From Nocardia jinanensis (GTDB lineage: Bacteria; Actinomycetota; Actinomycetes; Mycobacteriales; Mycobacteriaceae): a DNA stretch of 64,000 nt. Made by a program: the position numbers and the translations under genes. Below the pieces are notes generated by a model. It saw nothing but the letters and a program-made list of their open reading frames with translations. It ran no database searches and was not told the origin of the DNA. Positions 43,087 through 53,255 of this stretch are shown one piece after another. Each line of letters opens with the position of its first letter. The stretch's first letter is position 1. The stretch lies in contig NZ_BMMH01000002.1 of the NCBI RefSeq assembly GCF_014645735.1, forward strand, positions 248,001 to 312,000, in the 5' to 3' direction.

Positions 43087-44293
43087 GTGCTGCCCTACAC
43101 CTACCGGGTCATTAAGTACGACCCCGCCGACCGCGACGAGCACGGCAGCTATACCGGCGCCGAGGAACCGGTATAGCGACCACGGACCGGTCGAAGCCGC
43201 CTACCTGCAGGCGGTGGCCGCCTTCGCCGCAGACTCCGGCGTCCACCAGCTGACCATCAGGGAACCGCAGATCAGCGTCGGCGCCCACTTCGGCCTGGAG
43301 CCGACTATCGAAGGCCACGGTCTGGCCGGGCTCTTCCCGCCCGACCTCACCGGTTTCCACGACGGCGCGCAGGTGCCGGTGGCCATCGGCCTGGAACTGC
43401 TTCGAGGGAACGCGTCTCGCTGGCATCGCCTCACCAGCGACACTATGGATGCGGTACGTGCCGGACTCACCCCTCGTTCTCTACTCACCGTCTGGCCGGA
43501 CCTGTCCACCGACGTCGTCGAGATCCTCGCCGCCCTCCCCGACGAAGGCTCGATCGAACTCGTCTGGGAGGACGAACGCGGACAGATCACCAGCACCATC
43601 GCCGACGAGACCCAGTTCGGTGAACTGGCAGCGCGGGTCGCCGGCGCACGTGCCGCAACCGCGCTTTCCCTGTACGTCGACGAACGCCACCCCCTGTTCA
43701 CCGCCGTCCTGCCCGACAGCGATGGCATCCTGCGAGCCCGGTGGAGGACCGAACCGACCCCCAGCGATGACAACTGGGCGTTGTTGAAGACCCTGCACCG
43801 AGGCCAGATCATCAACGGCACCGTCAGCGCGATCACCGGCTTCGGGGTGACATTCGTCGACATCGGCAGCTTCACCGCGATGATCAACATTCCCGAACTG
43901 TCCTGGCGACCCGTCGACCACCCCTCGGCGATCCTCGCCGTCGGCGAGGAGATCACCGCGCAGATCCTCGACGTGGACATGGTGCGCGAACGCGTGACTC
44001 TGTCACTCGAGGCGCTGCAAGAGGATCCGATGCCGTAGATCGTGCAGCAGGTCGGCCAGATCGTCCGCGGCCGCGTCACCAAGCTTGTGCCGTTCGGCGC
44101 GTTCGTCCGTATCGAGGACCGCCGAGACGGCTTCGAAGGACTGGTGCACAACACCGAACTAGCCGCAGGACAGGTGGACAAGCCCGAAGACATCGTCCAG
44201 GTCGGCGACGATCTCCGCGTGAAGATCATCGACGTCGACCCGAAACGCCGCCGAATCACCCTGTCACGCAAACAGGCCATTGCCGCCGGCTGA
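43087..44293 (+). pseudogene. S1-domain RNA-binding protein gene, broken by a frameshift and an amber codon
   Basis: GTG at 43087 opens MLPYTYRVIKYDPADRDEHG, the conserved start of an actinobacterial S1-domain protein, but TAG stops it at 43174-43176. One extra T there shifts the frame; the adjacent frame continues with YSDHGPVEAAYLQAVAAFAA and runs through a long middle region to a first S1 domain (LHRGQIINGTVSAITGFGVT). After LQEDPMP a TAG at 44036-44038 stands where CAG would continue. The same frame then goes on with VQQVGQIVRGRVTKLVPFGA, a second S1 domain, to 44293. Everything else reads as intact protein, so the damage is recent. Confidence 0.82.
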
Positions 44294-44325
44294 CGACAGC
44301 AACCTCCACTTCCGCCGCCTGTCGA

Positions 44326-45396
44326 TCAGGACGGGCCGAGGAAAGTCTGCAACCGTTGGATCTCCGTGTCGAGGGCGACCGCGAAGGCACGGCTTTTCGG
44401 GGAACCGCCCACATAACCCACCTCGACCGGGCCGCCCGGTCCCGCACAATTGGCCCAGCCGATCACGCGATCGCGCCACAGCATGGGCATCGCGTAGTAG
44501 CCGCGGACCCGCTGGGCGACCGGGGTGTAGGCCTCGAAACGGTAGTCCCAGCCCCAGAGCAGGCCGAAACGTTTCCGATCCCAGACGAGGGGGTCGAACG
44601 GGGCCAGGAACCGGACCCGTGTCTGCGGCGGGCGATCGGTGGGGACCAGATCGGCCGGCCAGAGATAGCGCACGCCGTCGACGGTCTCGGCGGCCAGTTC
44701 ACCTGTGGCGAGCAGCTCGCGGATCGTCGCCGAACCGGTCGCCCCGCCGATGGAACGGACGACACGGTTGACCGTCGCGGCGAGCGTCGATTCCGTTGCG
44801 GGGGCCAGGGTCCGAGCTACCCGCAGTGCCAGGGCGCGCCTGCGCTCATCGGGGCCCAGCACAACCTCCGGGAGGTTCGCGATCTCGTATCGCCTGATGC
44901 CGGAGACCCGGTCGGCCACCCGTAGCAATCCGTATCGATGCAGTTCCTCGAGTGCGACCGTGGTCGCCGAGGATGTTCCGCCCCACGCGTTGACCACACC
45001 GCGGTGCCCGAAATGCGCCTGCAGGTCGCGCGGATGCGCGATACCACGTTCGCGCACGAAGTCCAGCACCTCCGCGGAGCGCGTATCGTGCGGGAACTCG
45101 CCGTCGGTGCCGCGGGGGTGGTGGCGGGGATGCAGGTAGGGGCGCAGTCGGCTGACGGTGTAGCCGTAGGCGTAGAGGAGGTCCTCATCGATACCGAGTG
45201 CACGGTAATCGCGCTCGAGATCCCCGGCCCGGTATCCGCGGACCCGGTGCCGCAGGATGAGATCCTGCGCCCGGGCCGGCGATCGGATGGGGTCGGCCTG
45301 GACGAACTCCAGCTCGGCCAGGGCTTCGGCGAGCGAACCCGGGCTGCGTGGCAGTGCCCAGGCGACGGCGTTGGAGCGCAACCATGCCAGTGACAT
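44326..45396 (-). CDS. Winged-helix DNA glycosylase, AlkX/YcaQ-like (HTH_42)
   Basis: A 356-residue protein of the AlkX/AlkZ (HTH_42) family with three winged-helix units. The active-site motif reads FVQADPI (Q33-A-D35), the Q-x-D form of AlkX-type enzymes, followed by the conserved RSPARAQDLILRHRVRGY. HPRGTDGEFPH, LQAHFGHRGVVNAWGG and LAPFDPLVWDRKRFGLLWGW are family blocks. E. coli YcaQ unhooks DNA interstrand crosslinks. The start is uncertain: ATG 45396 (MSLAWLR) or GTG 45426; neither has a good ribosome site. A repair role against alkylating or crosslinking agents follows from the family. Confidence 0.85.
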   Translation of the reverse strand: MSLAWLRSNAVAWALPRSPGSLAEALAELEFVQADPIRSPARAQDLILRHRVRGYRAGDLERDYRALGIDEDLLYAYGYTVSRLRPYLHPRHHPRGTDGEFPHDTRSAEVLDFVRERGIAHPRDLQAHFGHRGVVNAWGGTSSATTVALEELHRYGLLRVADRVSGIRRYEIANLPEVVLGPDERRRALALRVARTLAPATESTLAATVNRVVRSIGGATGSATIRELLATGELAAETVDGVRYLWPADLVPTDRPPQTRVRFLAPFDPLVWDRKRFGLLWGWDYRFEAYTPVAQRVRGYYAMPMLWRDRVIGWANCAGPGGPVEVGYVGGSPKSRAFAVALDTEIQRLQTFLGPS

Positions 45397-45479
45397 AGGG
45401 GCGAGGGTAACGGCGACCTCCGACACCGGATGCGCCGGCCGGGCGAGCGGGCCCGAAATCGCCTGTGATCAGCCAGGAT

Positions 45480-47006
45480 TCAGCGCGATGTCCGGCCCGG
45501 ACGGTGTAGGCGCCCCCACGGGCCGGTGCGCGTGGGGCCACCACCGAGACTGCCGGCCGCCGTCTCGGCGGCACCGGTGATGTTGCGGGTCATCCCACCG
45601 AATATCAGCGCGTGGAACGGTGCGATCGACTTCCAGTACAGATGTCCGGCCAGGCCGTGCGGCTCGAACACCGCGCGCTGCCGGTAGATCGCACCGGCGC
45701 CGTCGTTCCCGGGTCGCGCCTCCAGTTCGAGCCAGGCCCGTCCCGGAACCCGCATCTCCGCGCGCAGACGCAACAGGGCGGGCCGTTCGATCCGCTCCAC
45801 CCGCCACCAGTCCAGCGCCTCACCCTCGTGTAGCCGGTGCGGATCACGGCGGCCCCGGCGCAGGCCGGCGCCGCCGGCGAGCCGGTCCAGCCAGCCGCGC
45901 AGCGACCATGCCAGCGGGAAGGAGTACCAGCCGTTCTCGCCGCCGATCGCCTCGATCACCGTCCACAACGCGGCCGGGTCGGCGGTGGTCGGACGTTCCC
46001 GCACGTCCTGGTAGAGGGATCCGCCCGACCATTCAGGGTCGGTGGGCAGGGGGTCGGCGGGTGCGGGTCCGGCATCCGACCATCGGGTGGGCACATCCAG
46101 ATCCCGGATCCTGGTCAACGCCAACTCCACCGCGCGCCGGACCCCGGTGAGCCCTTCCCCGGGGTCGGGGATATGTGCGGCGATCTCGTGCTCACCACAC
46201 ACGACGTCGTTGACCAGCGACTCCATCAAGGGAACGGCAATCGCCCGGGGTACCGGAGTCACCAGATTCACCCACTGCGCCGACAGCCACGGTGTCAGTA
46301 CCGGGACCGGCACGATCACCCGTCGCGGCAGACCGGCCACCTCCGCATACACCCGCATCATCTGCTCGTAGGTGAGAACGTCGGGTCCGCCGATATCGAA
46401 AGCACCGCGGACCGCGGGCGGCAGTTCCGCGGCGCGGGTCAGGTAGTACAGCACATCGCGGACGGCGATCGGCTGGATCCGGGCGCGCACCCAGCGCGGG
46501 GTCACCATCGCGGGTAATCGTTCGGTGAGATAGCGCAGCATCTCGAAACTCGCCGAACCCGATCCGATCACCACGGCCGCCTGGAACACCAGGGCGGGAA
46601 CGGTACCGCCGAGCAGTATCCGGCCGACCTCCGCACGCGAGGACAGATGCCGGGACAGTTCCTGTCCGGCCGGCGCGATACCCCCGAGATAGACGATGCG
46701 GTCGAGCCCGGCCGACGCGGCCTCCCGGGCGACAATGGTCGCGGCGTCCCGGTCCACGGTGTCGAAATCCGAACGGGTCAGCGAATGCACCAGGTAGTAC
46801 AGGACCTCTTGGTCCTGCAATGCCGCCCGGACCTCGTCGGCGACCGTCACATCGCCGCGTACTATCTCCACCCGGTCATGCCATGGTGTATCGGCGAGCT
46901 TGCCCGGTGTCCGCGCGAGGACCCGGACGGTGTGACCGGCCCGCAGGAGTTCCGGTACCAGGCGCCCGCCGAGATAACCGGTCGCCCCGAACACCACACA
47001 ACGCAT
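45480..47006 (-). CDS. NAD(P)-binding protein fused to DUF2867
   Basis: A 508-residue two-domain protein; the ATG follows GAGGAG. Residues 1-300 are an atypical SDR/NmrA-like unit: CVVFGATGYLGGRLVPELLR, VLYYLVHSL, IVYLGGIAPAGQELSRHLSS, RIQPIAVRDVLYYLTRAAEL. Residues 330-490 form DUF2867, with SLYQDVRERPTTADPAALWT, ENGWYSFPLAWSLRGWLDRL and HEGEALDWWRVERIERPALL, a START-like fold. This fusion is widespread in Mycobacteriales and Streptomyces but has no defined substrate. It is divergent from the P-type ATPase gene across 296 nt with no gene. Confidence 0.86.
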   Translation of the reverse strand: MRCVVFGATGYLGGRLVPELLRAGHTVRVLARTPGKLADTPWHDRVEIVRGDVTVADEVRAALQDQEVLYYLVHSLTRSDFDTVDRDAATIVAREAASAGLDRIVYLGGIAPAGQELSRHLSSRAEVGRILLGGTVPALVFQAAVVIGSGSASFEMLRYLTERLPAMVTPRWVRARIQPIAVRDVLYYLTRAAELPPAVRGAFDIGGPDVLTYEQMMRVYAEVAGLPRRVIVPVPVLTPWLSAQWVNLVTPVPRAIAVPLMESLVNDVVCGEHEIAAHIPDPGEGLTGVRRAVELALTRIRDLDVPTRWSDAGPAPADPLPTDPEWSGGSLYQDVRERPTTADPAALWTVIEAIGGENGWYSFPLAWSLRGWLDRLAGGAGLRRGRRDPHRLHEGEALDWWRVERIERPALLRLRAEMRVPGRAWLELEARPGNDGAGAIYRQRAVFEPHGLAGHLYWKSIAPFHALIFGGMTRNITGAAETAAGSLGGGPTRTGPWGRLHRPGRTSR

Positions 47007-47302
47007 GGAACTCCTCGGTCGAGGTTGCTCGCGGTCTGGATCAGAATTGCCGCTGGGTACTCGGCGCCACCGCCGGTGATCCGGCACCGGCGCCGTGCCC
47101 CGCCGACTGTGCGGACCCTGTCCACCACACACCCTGCAGGCTAGTCCCCGGCACCCGCATCCCGGCGGCCCGACACCGCCGCACCGGCACACCGTCGCGC
47201 AGTCGATACGGACCCGGTGCGACGGGCCCGCAACAGCCGCCCGAGCGGCAGGAACACCCCGCGGTGGCGTTTGCTCGCGCCGGTGCCGGGTAGGCGCCCC
47301 CT

Positions 47303-50300
47303 ATGGTCCCCTCTGCGCGAAGCATGCTGTCTCCTCGATTGTTGACCGCCCCCGTCGCCACTGTGACCACAGCTGTGCGCTCCGGAGCGAGCCGTGCCGT
47401 CGACACCGGAGCCCGGATGGTCGAGGCACCGTGGCGGGCCGCGGAGAAAGTGGCCACGACAGTCACATCGGGGCTGTCGACTTTCGACTCGGACCACTCG
47501 ACCAGCCTGCGCGACGATCTGACCGCGCTGATCGATCCGCGCGACCGGCGCGCTCAACGCCGGATCGCGGTGACCGAGGATCTGGCGACGATCGAGGTAC
47601 GCGGCCTGGACAACGGCCAGGGTTCAGCGGTGACCCGTTCGCTCGACCAGCATCTCGAACGGCTACGCGGGGTGGAATGGTGGCGGGTCAACGCGGTCAC
47701 CGGGCGAATCGTCACCGCGCTGTCCAGCGGGGCGGATCTGGAGAAACTGCTGGCGGCCGTCGAAGAGGTCGAACACGAATCCGACGTCGACGATACCGGG
47801 TGGAGTCGCGCGGCCGAATTCCCGGCCGATCGGGAACCGGTGCTGGCGGCGGCGATCGAAGTGGCCGGCGATATCTGTGCGATCGCGGTCTCGGCCGCGG
47901 GCGCGGTACCGCCGCTTCGCGGCCTGATGCGCAGTGTGCGCGCGGTGGCGGCATTCACCGATGCGCAGCCCCGGCTGCGCGCACACCTGGAGGAACGTCT
48001 GGGTGGTGCCCGTGCCGACCTCCTGCTGGCCATCGCCAATGCCGCGGGCGCGGCTCTGGGTGAGGGCGCGGCCGGTGGCGTGACGAATCTGCTGGCCGAC
48101 GCCGTCCAGCGCGGATTCGTCCTCACCGAAGCCCTGTCCCGGCGGGCGCAGTGGCAGGAATGGGAGACCGATATCGTCGACGCCGAGCATTTCGGGGTCG
48201 CCGATCCGCTGCCGCCGTACACCCGGCCCGCCGATCTGCCGCGCGGCCCGGTGGAACGAGTCGCCGACGAGATGGCGGCAGCGTCGCTGGCGGGCGCGGC
48301 GACCCTGGCCGGGCTGGGTCGCATCGGTGACGTCCCGGACGCGCTGATGCTCGGCGCCCCGAAGGCGGCGCGCGCCGGTCGTGAGGTCTTCGCCGCGACC
48401 GTATCGACAGCGCTGGCCGGCGCGGGTGTGCTCACCCTGCATCCGGCGGCGTGGCGGCGGCTGGACCGGCTCACCGCACTCGTTGTCGACGGCGAAGCGC
48501 TGGCCACGTCCGGGCGGGTCGTGCTCGAGGTGGAGACCACGGAGGCGGACTGGCAGGCCGCGCGGATCTGGAGTACTGCGCAACGGCTGCTCTGGGAGTC
48601 CGGCGACGGAACGGAACCGGGAGATTCGCTGCGGCTGGTGCACCCGAACTCCGGCGCGGCCGACCGGGGAGCCACCGCCCGCCCGGTCTGGCGCGAACTA
48701 CGCGACGACGACCGGGTCCTGGGCCGGGTGCTGGTGGGGCGGGAACTCGATCCACGCGCCCACGATCTGCTCGGCACGGCACGGCGAGCGGGTCTGCGCA
48801 TCGTATTGGCCGCGCATCGGGACGCGGGCGAACTACGCAGTCTCGCCGACGAATTCGTTTCGGCCCGGGGCTCGCTCAGCGACCGTGTCCACCGTCTCCA
48901 GGAACAGGGGCATGTGGTGGCGGTCCTCGCCACCCGCGCCCACAAGGCGCTCGACCACGCCGACGTGGCCGTGGGCATCGTCGGCTGCGAGGGCGGCGGG
49001 ATCCACGTGCCCTGGTCGGCCGATCTGCTGTGTCGCGATCTCGGCCAGGTCCAGCGCATGCTCAGCGTGGTGGGGCCCGCCCGGCAGGTCAGTGAACGCG
49101 GCCGGACCCTCGCCCTCTCGGCGTGCAGTCTCACCGGCCTGCTGCTCGCGGCCGCACCCGCCGCTCGCTCGCGGACCGCGCCGATGATCGCCGCGAACTT
49201 CGCCGGTCTGTTCAACGGTGCGATGGCGGGGGCGCGCGCCGTCCGGGCGCAGCCGTCGGCCGGGCACGCACCCCTGCTGCCCTGGCACGCGCTGGAGCCG
49301 GACGAGGTTCTGACCCGGCTGCCCGAACCGGTGCCGCCGCAGGAACGGGAGACCGGCGAGCCGGTGTCACGCGGCGCGGTGGCGGCCCGGGTGACATCCC
49401 TGACCGATTTCCTCGGGCATATGCGCCGGGAACTGGCCGACCCGCTGACTCCGATCCTCGGTGTCGGAGCGGCGGCGACCGCGATTCTGGGCTCCCCCTC
49501 CGATGCGATATTGCTGTCCTCGGTGCTGGCGGTCAACGCGATGATCTCCGCACGGCAGCGTCAGGCCGCCGAGAACGAGCTGTTCGACCTCATCGAGGGT
49601 GAGCGGTTGTCCGGGTCGGTGATCGACCGCGCCGACGTCGATACCGACGCCCCTGCCGCTGCCGAGCTGCCCGCCGACAGTCTGCGGGTCGGAGATGTGC
49701 TCGTCGTGCGCGCGGGTGAGGTGGTGCCCGCCGATGCGCGCCTGTTGCGGGCCGACGATCTGGAGATGGACGAGTCCGGTCTCACCGGTGAGTCGGTGAC
49801 GGTGCCCAAACAAGTGGAGGCCACCCCGGGCGCTTCCCTGGGCGACCGCGCCTGCCTGGTGTTCGAGGGTACGACTGTGGTGAGCGGGTCGGCGGTGGCC
49901 GTGGTCGTCGCGGTCGGCGCCGATACCCAGGCCGGGCGCGCGACCGCTGGCGCGGTACCGCCGGAGAAAGGCGGAGTGCAGGCACAGTTGCGGGCCCTGA
50001 CCGATCGTGCGCTTCCACTCACCCTGACCGGCGGCGCGATCGTCACCGCGCTCGGTGCGCTGCGCGGCCGGACCCTGCGGGCGGCGATCGCCGACGGAGT
50101 GGGTGTCGCGGTGGCCGCGGTACCCGAGGGGCTGCCCCTGGTCGCCACAGTGGCGCAACTGGCCGCAGCGCGCCGGCTGTCCCGCTACGGCGTGCTGGTC
50201 CGCGCCAACCGCGCGGTCGAGGCCCTGGGCCGCGTGGACACCCTGTGCTTCGACAAGACCGGCACACTCACCGAGGGCCGGCTGCGGCTGACCGCGCTCG

Positions 50301-51946
50301 CCGATCTGGATGACCAGTGGGAACCCGGCATTACGAACGACGCCGCCCGGCGGCTGCTGCGGGCCGCGGCGCGCGCCTGCCCCGATCCGGACAACGGACC
50401 GGTCCTGCATGCCACGGACCGGGCAGTTCTCGACGCGGCCGCCGAGATCCTGGGTGCCGACGCGCACCGATGGGACCCGATCGACGAGATCCCGTTCGAA
50501 TCGAACCGGGGCTACGCGGCAGCGTTCGGCCGCACCGCGCACAAACTACGCCTGGTGGTCAAGGGCGCACCCGAGGTGGTACTGCCGCGGTGCACACGGA
50601 TCCGTGGCGGGTCCAGCGGTACCGCGGATCGATCGTTCACCGGCCGGCAGCGCGAGCGGGCCGACGCGATGGTCCACGAGCTCGCGGAACAAGGTCTGCG
50701 CGTGCTGGTGGTGGCTCGGCGCGACCTCGCCGATCCGCCCGACGATGTCGAGGACGTGGTGGAGGGTCTGACCCTGCTCGGGTTTCTGGGGATCGCCGAT
50801 ACGCCCCGGCCGCAGACGCCCTATCTGGTCCGTGCGCTGGAGGACAACGGAGTCGGGGTCCGGATGATCACCGGTGACCATCCGGTGACAGCGGCCGCCG
50901 TGGCCCGTCAGCTGGGCATCACGGTCGAGACCGTCACCACCGGCACCGATCTGGACGAACTCGACGACACTGCGCAAACCGAACTCATCGAACGCAGTAC
51001 CGTTTTCGCCCGCGTCGACCCCGAACAGAAGGTGCGCATCGTGGCCGCGCTGCGGCGGACCGGGCACGTGGTGGGGATGACCGGCGACGGGAGCAATGAC
51101 GCAGCGGCGATCCGTACCGCCGATATCGGGATCGGAATCGCGGCACACGGTTCGGCCGCCGCGCGCAATGCCGCCGATCTGGTACTCACCGAACCGGATC
51201 CGCGGGCGCTGCTGCACGCACTGGTCGAAGGCCGCAGTATGTGGCAGCGGGTCGCCGACGCGGTCGCTGTGCTGGTGGGCGGTAATGCGGGTGAAGTCGC
51301 GTTCACCCTGTTCGGCACCGCGGTCGGCGGGCGCGCCCCGCTCAGGACCCGCCAATTCCTGCTGGTGAACCTGTTGACCGATATGTTCCCCGCCCTGGCC
51401 CTGGCCCTGGCCGGTGATCAGGAGACGCCGGACCCACAGAACGATCCGAAGTGGGTCGAGCAGCGCGCCCGGCAGCTCGGCGATATCCCGCCGGCCCGCC
51501 TGGGCGCCGATCTGCTGCGCACCATCGGCGTTCGCGGGGTCGCCACGGCCACCGGCGCATCTGTGGCCTGGATGGCCGGCCGGTACACCGGCACCCAGCG
51601 CCGCGCCGACACCATCGGTCTGGTGGCACTGATCGGCACCCAGCTCGGTCAGACCCTCGTCGCGGGCTACCGCAGTCCCCTCGTCTGGCTCACCACCGCG
51701 GCCAGTGGCGCGGTGCTGGGCGTCGTGGTCATGACGCCCGGTCTGGGAACGTATTTCGGCTGCACTCCGCTGGGGCCGGTCGGCTGGACGATCGCGAACA
51801 CCTCGGCGATGGCGGCGACCGCTGGAGCGACGGTGCTGCCGCGGCTGCTGCCCGGGGTGGAGCAGAACGGGCAAGCCACTGCGGATACGGTTTCCGGTGA
51901 GTCGGACGAGTCGCCGGACCGGCCGGGAACGCCGCAGTACGCCTGA
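47303..51946 (+). CDS. Large cation-transporting P-type ATPase, CtpH/CtpI-like
   Basis: A 1547-residue P-type ATPase, as long as mycobacterial CtpH and CtpI and about twice the usual length. The first 700 residues are an extended head with an HMA-like fold (IEVRGLDNGQGSAVTRSLDQ) and a degenerate half. The core has DESGLTGESVTVPK (actuator), a PEGLP helix in AVPEGLPLVATV, the phosphorylation site CFDKTGTLTEG (Asp984), KGAPEVVLPRC and GMTGDGSNDAAAIR. The PEGLP motif points to calcium-type (P2) pumps, while the head resembles metal pumps, so the ion is uncertain. The head carries ATPase-like sequence of its own, suggesting an internal duplication. It stands alone. Confidence 0.9.
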   Translation: MVPSARSMLSPRLLTAPVATVTTAVRSGASRAVDTGARMVEAPWRAAEKVATTVTSGLSTFDSDHSTSLRDDLTALIDPRDRRAQRRIAVTEDLATIEVRGLDNGQGSAVTRSLDQHLERLRGVEWWRVNAVTGRIVTALSSGADLEKLLAAVEEVEHESDVDDTGWSRAAEFPADREPVLAAAIEVAGDICAIAVSAAGAVPPLRGLMRSVRAVAAFTDAQPRLRAHLEERLGGARADLLLAIANAAGAALGEGAAGGVTNLLADAVQRGFVLTEALSRRAQWQEWETDIVDAEHFGVADPLPPYTRPADLPRGPVERVADEMAAASLAGAATLAGLGRIGDVPDALMLGAPKAARAGREVFAATVSTALAGAGVLTLHPAAWRRLDRLTALVVDGEALATSGRVVLEVETTEADWQAARIWSTAQRLLWESGDGTEPGDSLRLVHPNSGAADRGATARPVWRELRDDDRVLGRVLVGRELDPRAHDLLGTARRAGLRIVLAAHRDAGELRSLADEFVSARGSLSDRVHRLQEQGHVVAVLATRAHKALDHADVAVGIVGCEGGGIHVPWSADLLCRDLGQVQRMLSVVGPARQVSERGRTLALSACSLTGLLLAAAPAARSRTAPMIAANFAGLFNGAMAGARAVRAQPSAGHAPLLPWHALEPDEVLTRLPEPVPPQERETGEPVSRGAVAARVTSLTDFLGHMRRELADPLTPILGVGAAATAILGSPSDAILLSSVLAVNAMISARQRQAAENELFDLIEGERLSGSVIDRADVDTDAPAAAELPADSLRVGDVLVVRAGEVVPADARLLRADDLEMDESGLTGESVTVPKQVEATPGASLGDRACLVFEGTTVVSGSAVAVVVAVGADTQAGRATAGAVPPEKGGVQAQLRALTDRALPLTLTGGAIVTALGALRGRTLRAAIADGVGVAVAAVPEGLPLVATVAQLAAARRLSRYGVLVRANRAVEALGRVDTLCFDKTGTLTEGRLRLTALADLDDQWEPGITNDAARRLLRAAARACPDPDNGPVLHATDRAVLDAAAEILGADAHRWDPIDEIPFESNRGYAAAFGRTAHKLRLVVKGAPEVVLPRCTRIRGGSSGTADRSFTGRQRERADAMVHELAEQGLRVLVVARRDLADPPDDVEDVVEGLTLLGFLGIADTPRPQTPYLVRALEDNGVGVRMITGDHPVTAAAVARQLGITVETVTTGTDLDELDDTAQTELIERSTVFARVDPEQKVRIVAALRRTGHVVGMTGDGSNDAAAIRTADIGIGIAAHGSAAARNAADLVLTEPDPRALLHALVEGRSMWQRVADAVAVLVGGNAGEVAFTLFGTAVGGRAPLRTRQFLLVNLLTDMFPALALALAGDQETPDPQNDPKWVEQRARQLGDIPPARLGADLLRTIGVRGVATATGASVAWMAGRYTGTQRRADTIGLVALIGTQLGQTLVAGYRSPLVWLTTAASGAVLGVVVMTPGLGTYFGCTPLGPVGWTIANTSAMAATAGATVLPRLLPGVEQNGQATADTVSGESDESPDRPGTPQYA

Positions 51947-51987
51947 GATTCCGGAACAACCGGTTTCGCGGAGTCCGGTCGCGTGCC

Positions 51988-52251
51988 GTGGCTGCTGTTC
52001 GACCCCGTGAACATCGATCACAATGGGTGCGTCCCCGGCACCACGACCCGCTGGCCCGGCTCACGCCCCGCGAGCGCGAGGTGCTCGAGTCGATGGCCCA
52101 GGGACTGACCAACCAGGCGATCGCGGCGGCGCTGACCGTCTCCGAGCGGGCCGTGGAGAAACATATCGGCAATATCTTCACCAAACTCGACCTGCCGCCG
52201 TCGGATACCCACCACCGGCGGGTATCGGCGGTGCTGCGGTTGAAGGGCTGA
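51988..52251 (+). pseudogene. C-terminal fragment of a LuxR/NarL-type response regulator
   Basis: An 87-codon frame holds a complete LuxR helix-turn-helix (LARLTPREREVLESMAQGLT, NQAIAAALTVSERAVEKHIG, NIFTKLDLPPSDTHHRRVSA). The receiver domain that should precede it (about 120 residues) is missing, because the ATPase gene ends 41 nt upstream. The GTG at 51988 has no ribosome site. The ending DTHHRRVSAVLRLKG is the normal end of such response regulators, so this is a truncated gene. Confidence 0.75.
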
Positions 52252-52439
52252 TCCGGTCGGCGAGTCGTACCGGCCTGCCGGGTCCCGGTCCCGGCGCTTC
52301 GGTGCCTACCCGGAGACGGAGTAGGAACTCTCACGGAAGAGTCGTACCCACCGGGCCGGTTGGTTCCGATACCGAGATCGCCGGTGGGCCGGGGCCGGGC
52401 CCGAGCCCACCGGCGTGGACATTCAGCGAGCGACGATGC

Positions 52440-53255
52440 TCAACGGAGCTTGTCCTCGCGGTCCATTCCCTCGATCTCGATCCGCTCCTTACGGACCGTT
52501 TCGGTGATCGTCTGGTCCTCATCGACCTGATCGATGACCAGCCGGACCCGTTCGACCGGGACCATCTCCTTTTCGACGGTCACCCGGTCCTGGTGCAGTG
52601 TGACTTCCTGTTCCTGTTCGCCGAAGTCGGCGGGCAGGGCCGAGGTGTCGGCGATCGGCTCGCGCTCGATATGTACTTCCTCGTGGCTGGTCGGCACGGT
52701 GATCGTCTGTTCCTCGCTGACCACGTACTTGTGTAACCGTGCGTGCCCGGATACCTCCTGACGGGTGCCGATGTTGAGGCGTTCCTCCGACCGCACGAGG
52801 AAGTCCGGCCGGCGTGTCTCGGGCATATCGGGTGCGGTGGGTCTGGGGGCCGCCGTTCCGGTGACCCCCGCCGTGCCGGTGGTCCGGGCGTCACCGCGGG
52901 TGGGCGGCCCGGCGTGCCGGCCGTAGTCTTCCCAACCGGCCCTGTTGGGATCGACACCATAGTGGACGAACAGGTCGTTCTCGGAATCTTGGGTGATCAG
53001 GCCGTCGTGCGCCAGATGTGGCGCGGTTTTCACCGCCTCCTTGCGCACCCGCACCTGCAATTCGGCCGGATCCTGCCGCAACTGGGCGCCGGCGAGCGGC
53101 ACGAGGGAGTCTTCGCTGAACAGACCCGTGCTGACCGATGCCCACGTCGGTGCGCCGGACGCGTTGTCGACGTAGACCCGTTTGACCTTCCCGATCTTGG
53201 CGCCGCCCTGGTCGTAGACTGCGTCGCCGATCAGGTCTTCCACATGTTGAGCCAT
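52440..53255 (-). CDS. PRC-barrel plus DUF2382 (YsnF/AvaK) stress protein
   Basis: A 271-residue protein; the ATG follows GAGGAAG. Residues 4-90 form a PRC-barrel (VEDLIGDAVYDQGGAKIGKV, ASVSTGLFSEDSLVPLAGAQ). After a Thr/Pro linker comes DUF2382, three alternating strand units (ERLNIGTRQEVSGHARLHKY, EQTITVPTSHEEVHIEREPI, LHQDRVTVEKEMVPVERVRL). This fusion is frequent in desiccation- and stress-tolerant actinobacteria. It is probably a cytoplasmic stress protein with no known enzyme activity. Confidence 0.9.
   Translation of the reverse strand: MAQHVEDLIGDAVYDQGGAKIGKVKRVYVDNASGAPTWASVSTGLFSEDSLVPLAGAQLRQDPAELQVRVRKEAVKTAPHLAHDGLITQDSENDLFVHYGVDPNRAGWEDYGRHAGPPTRGDARTTGTAGVTGTAAPRPTAPDMPETRRPDFLVRSEERLNIGTRQEVSGHARLHKYVVSEEQTITVPTSHEEVHIEREPIADTSALPADFGEQEQEVTLHQDRVTVEKEMVPVERVRLVIDQVDEDQTITETVRKERIEIEGMDREDKLR

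Noticed and set aside
47554..49536. A 660-codon minus-strand open frame inside the P-type ATPase gene
   Set aside because: Ser/Arg/Ala-rich shadow of GC-rich codons; the plus strand carries all P-type motifs.
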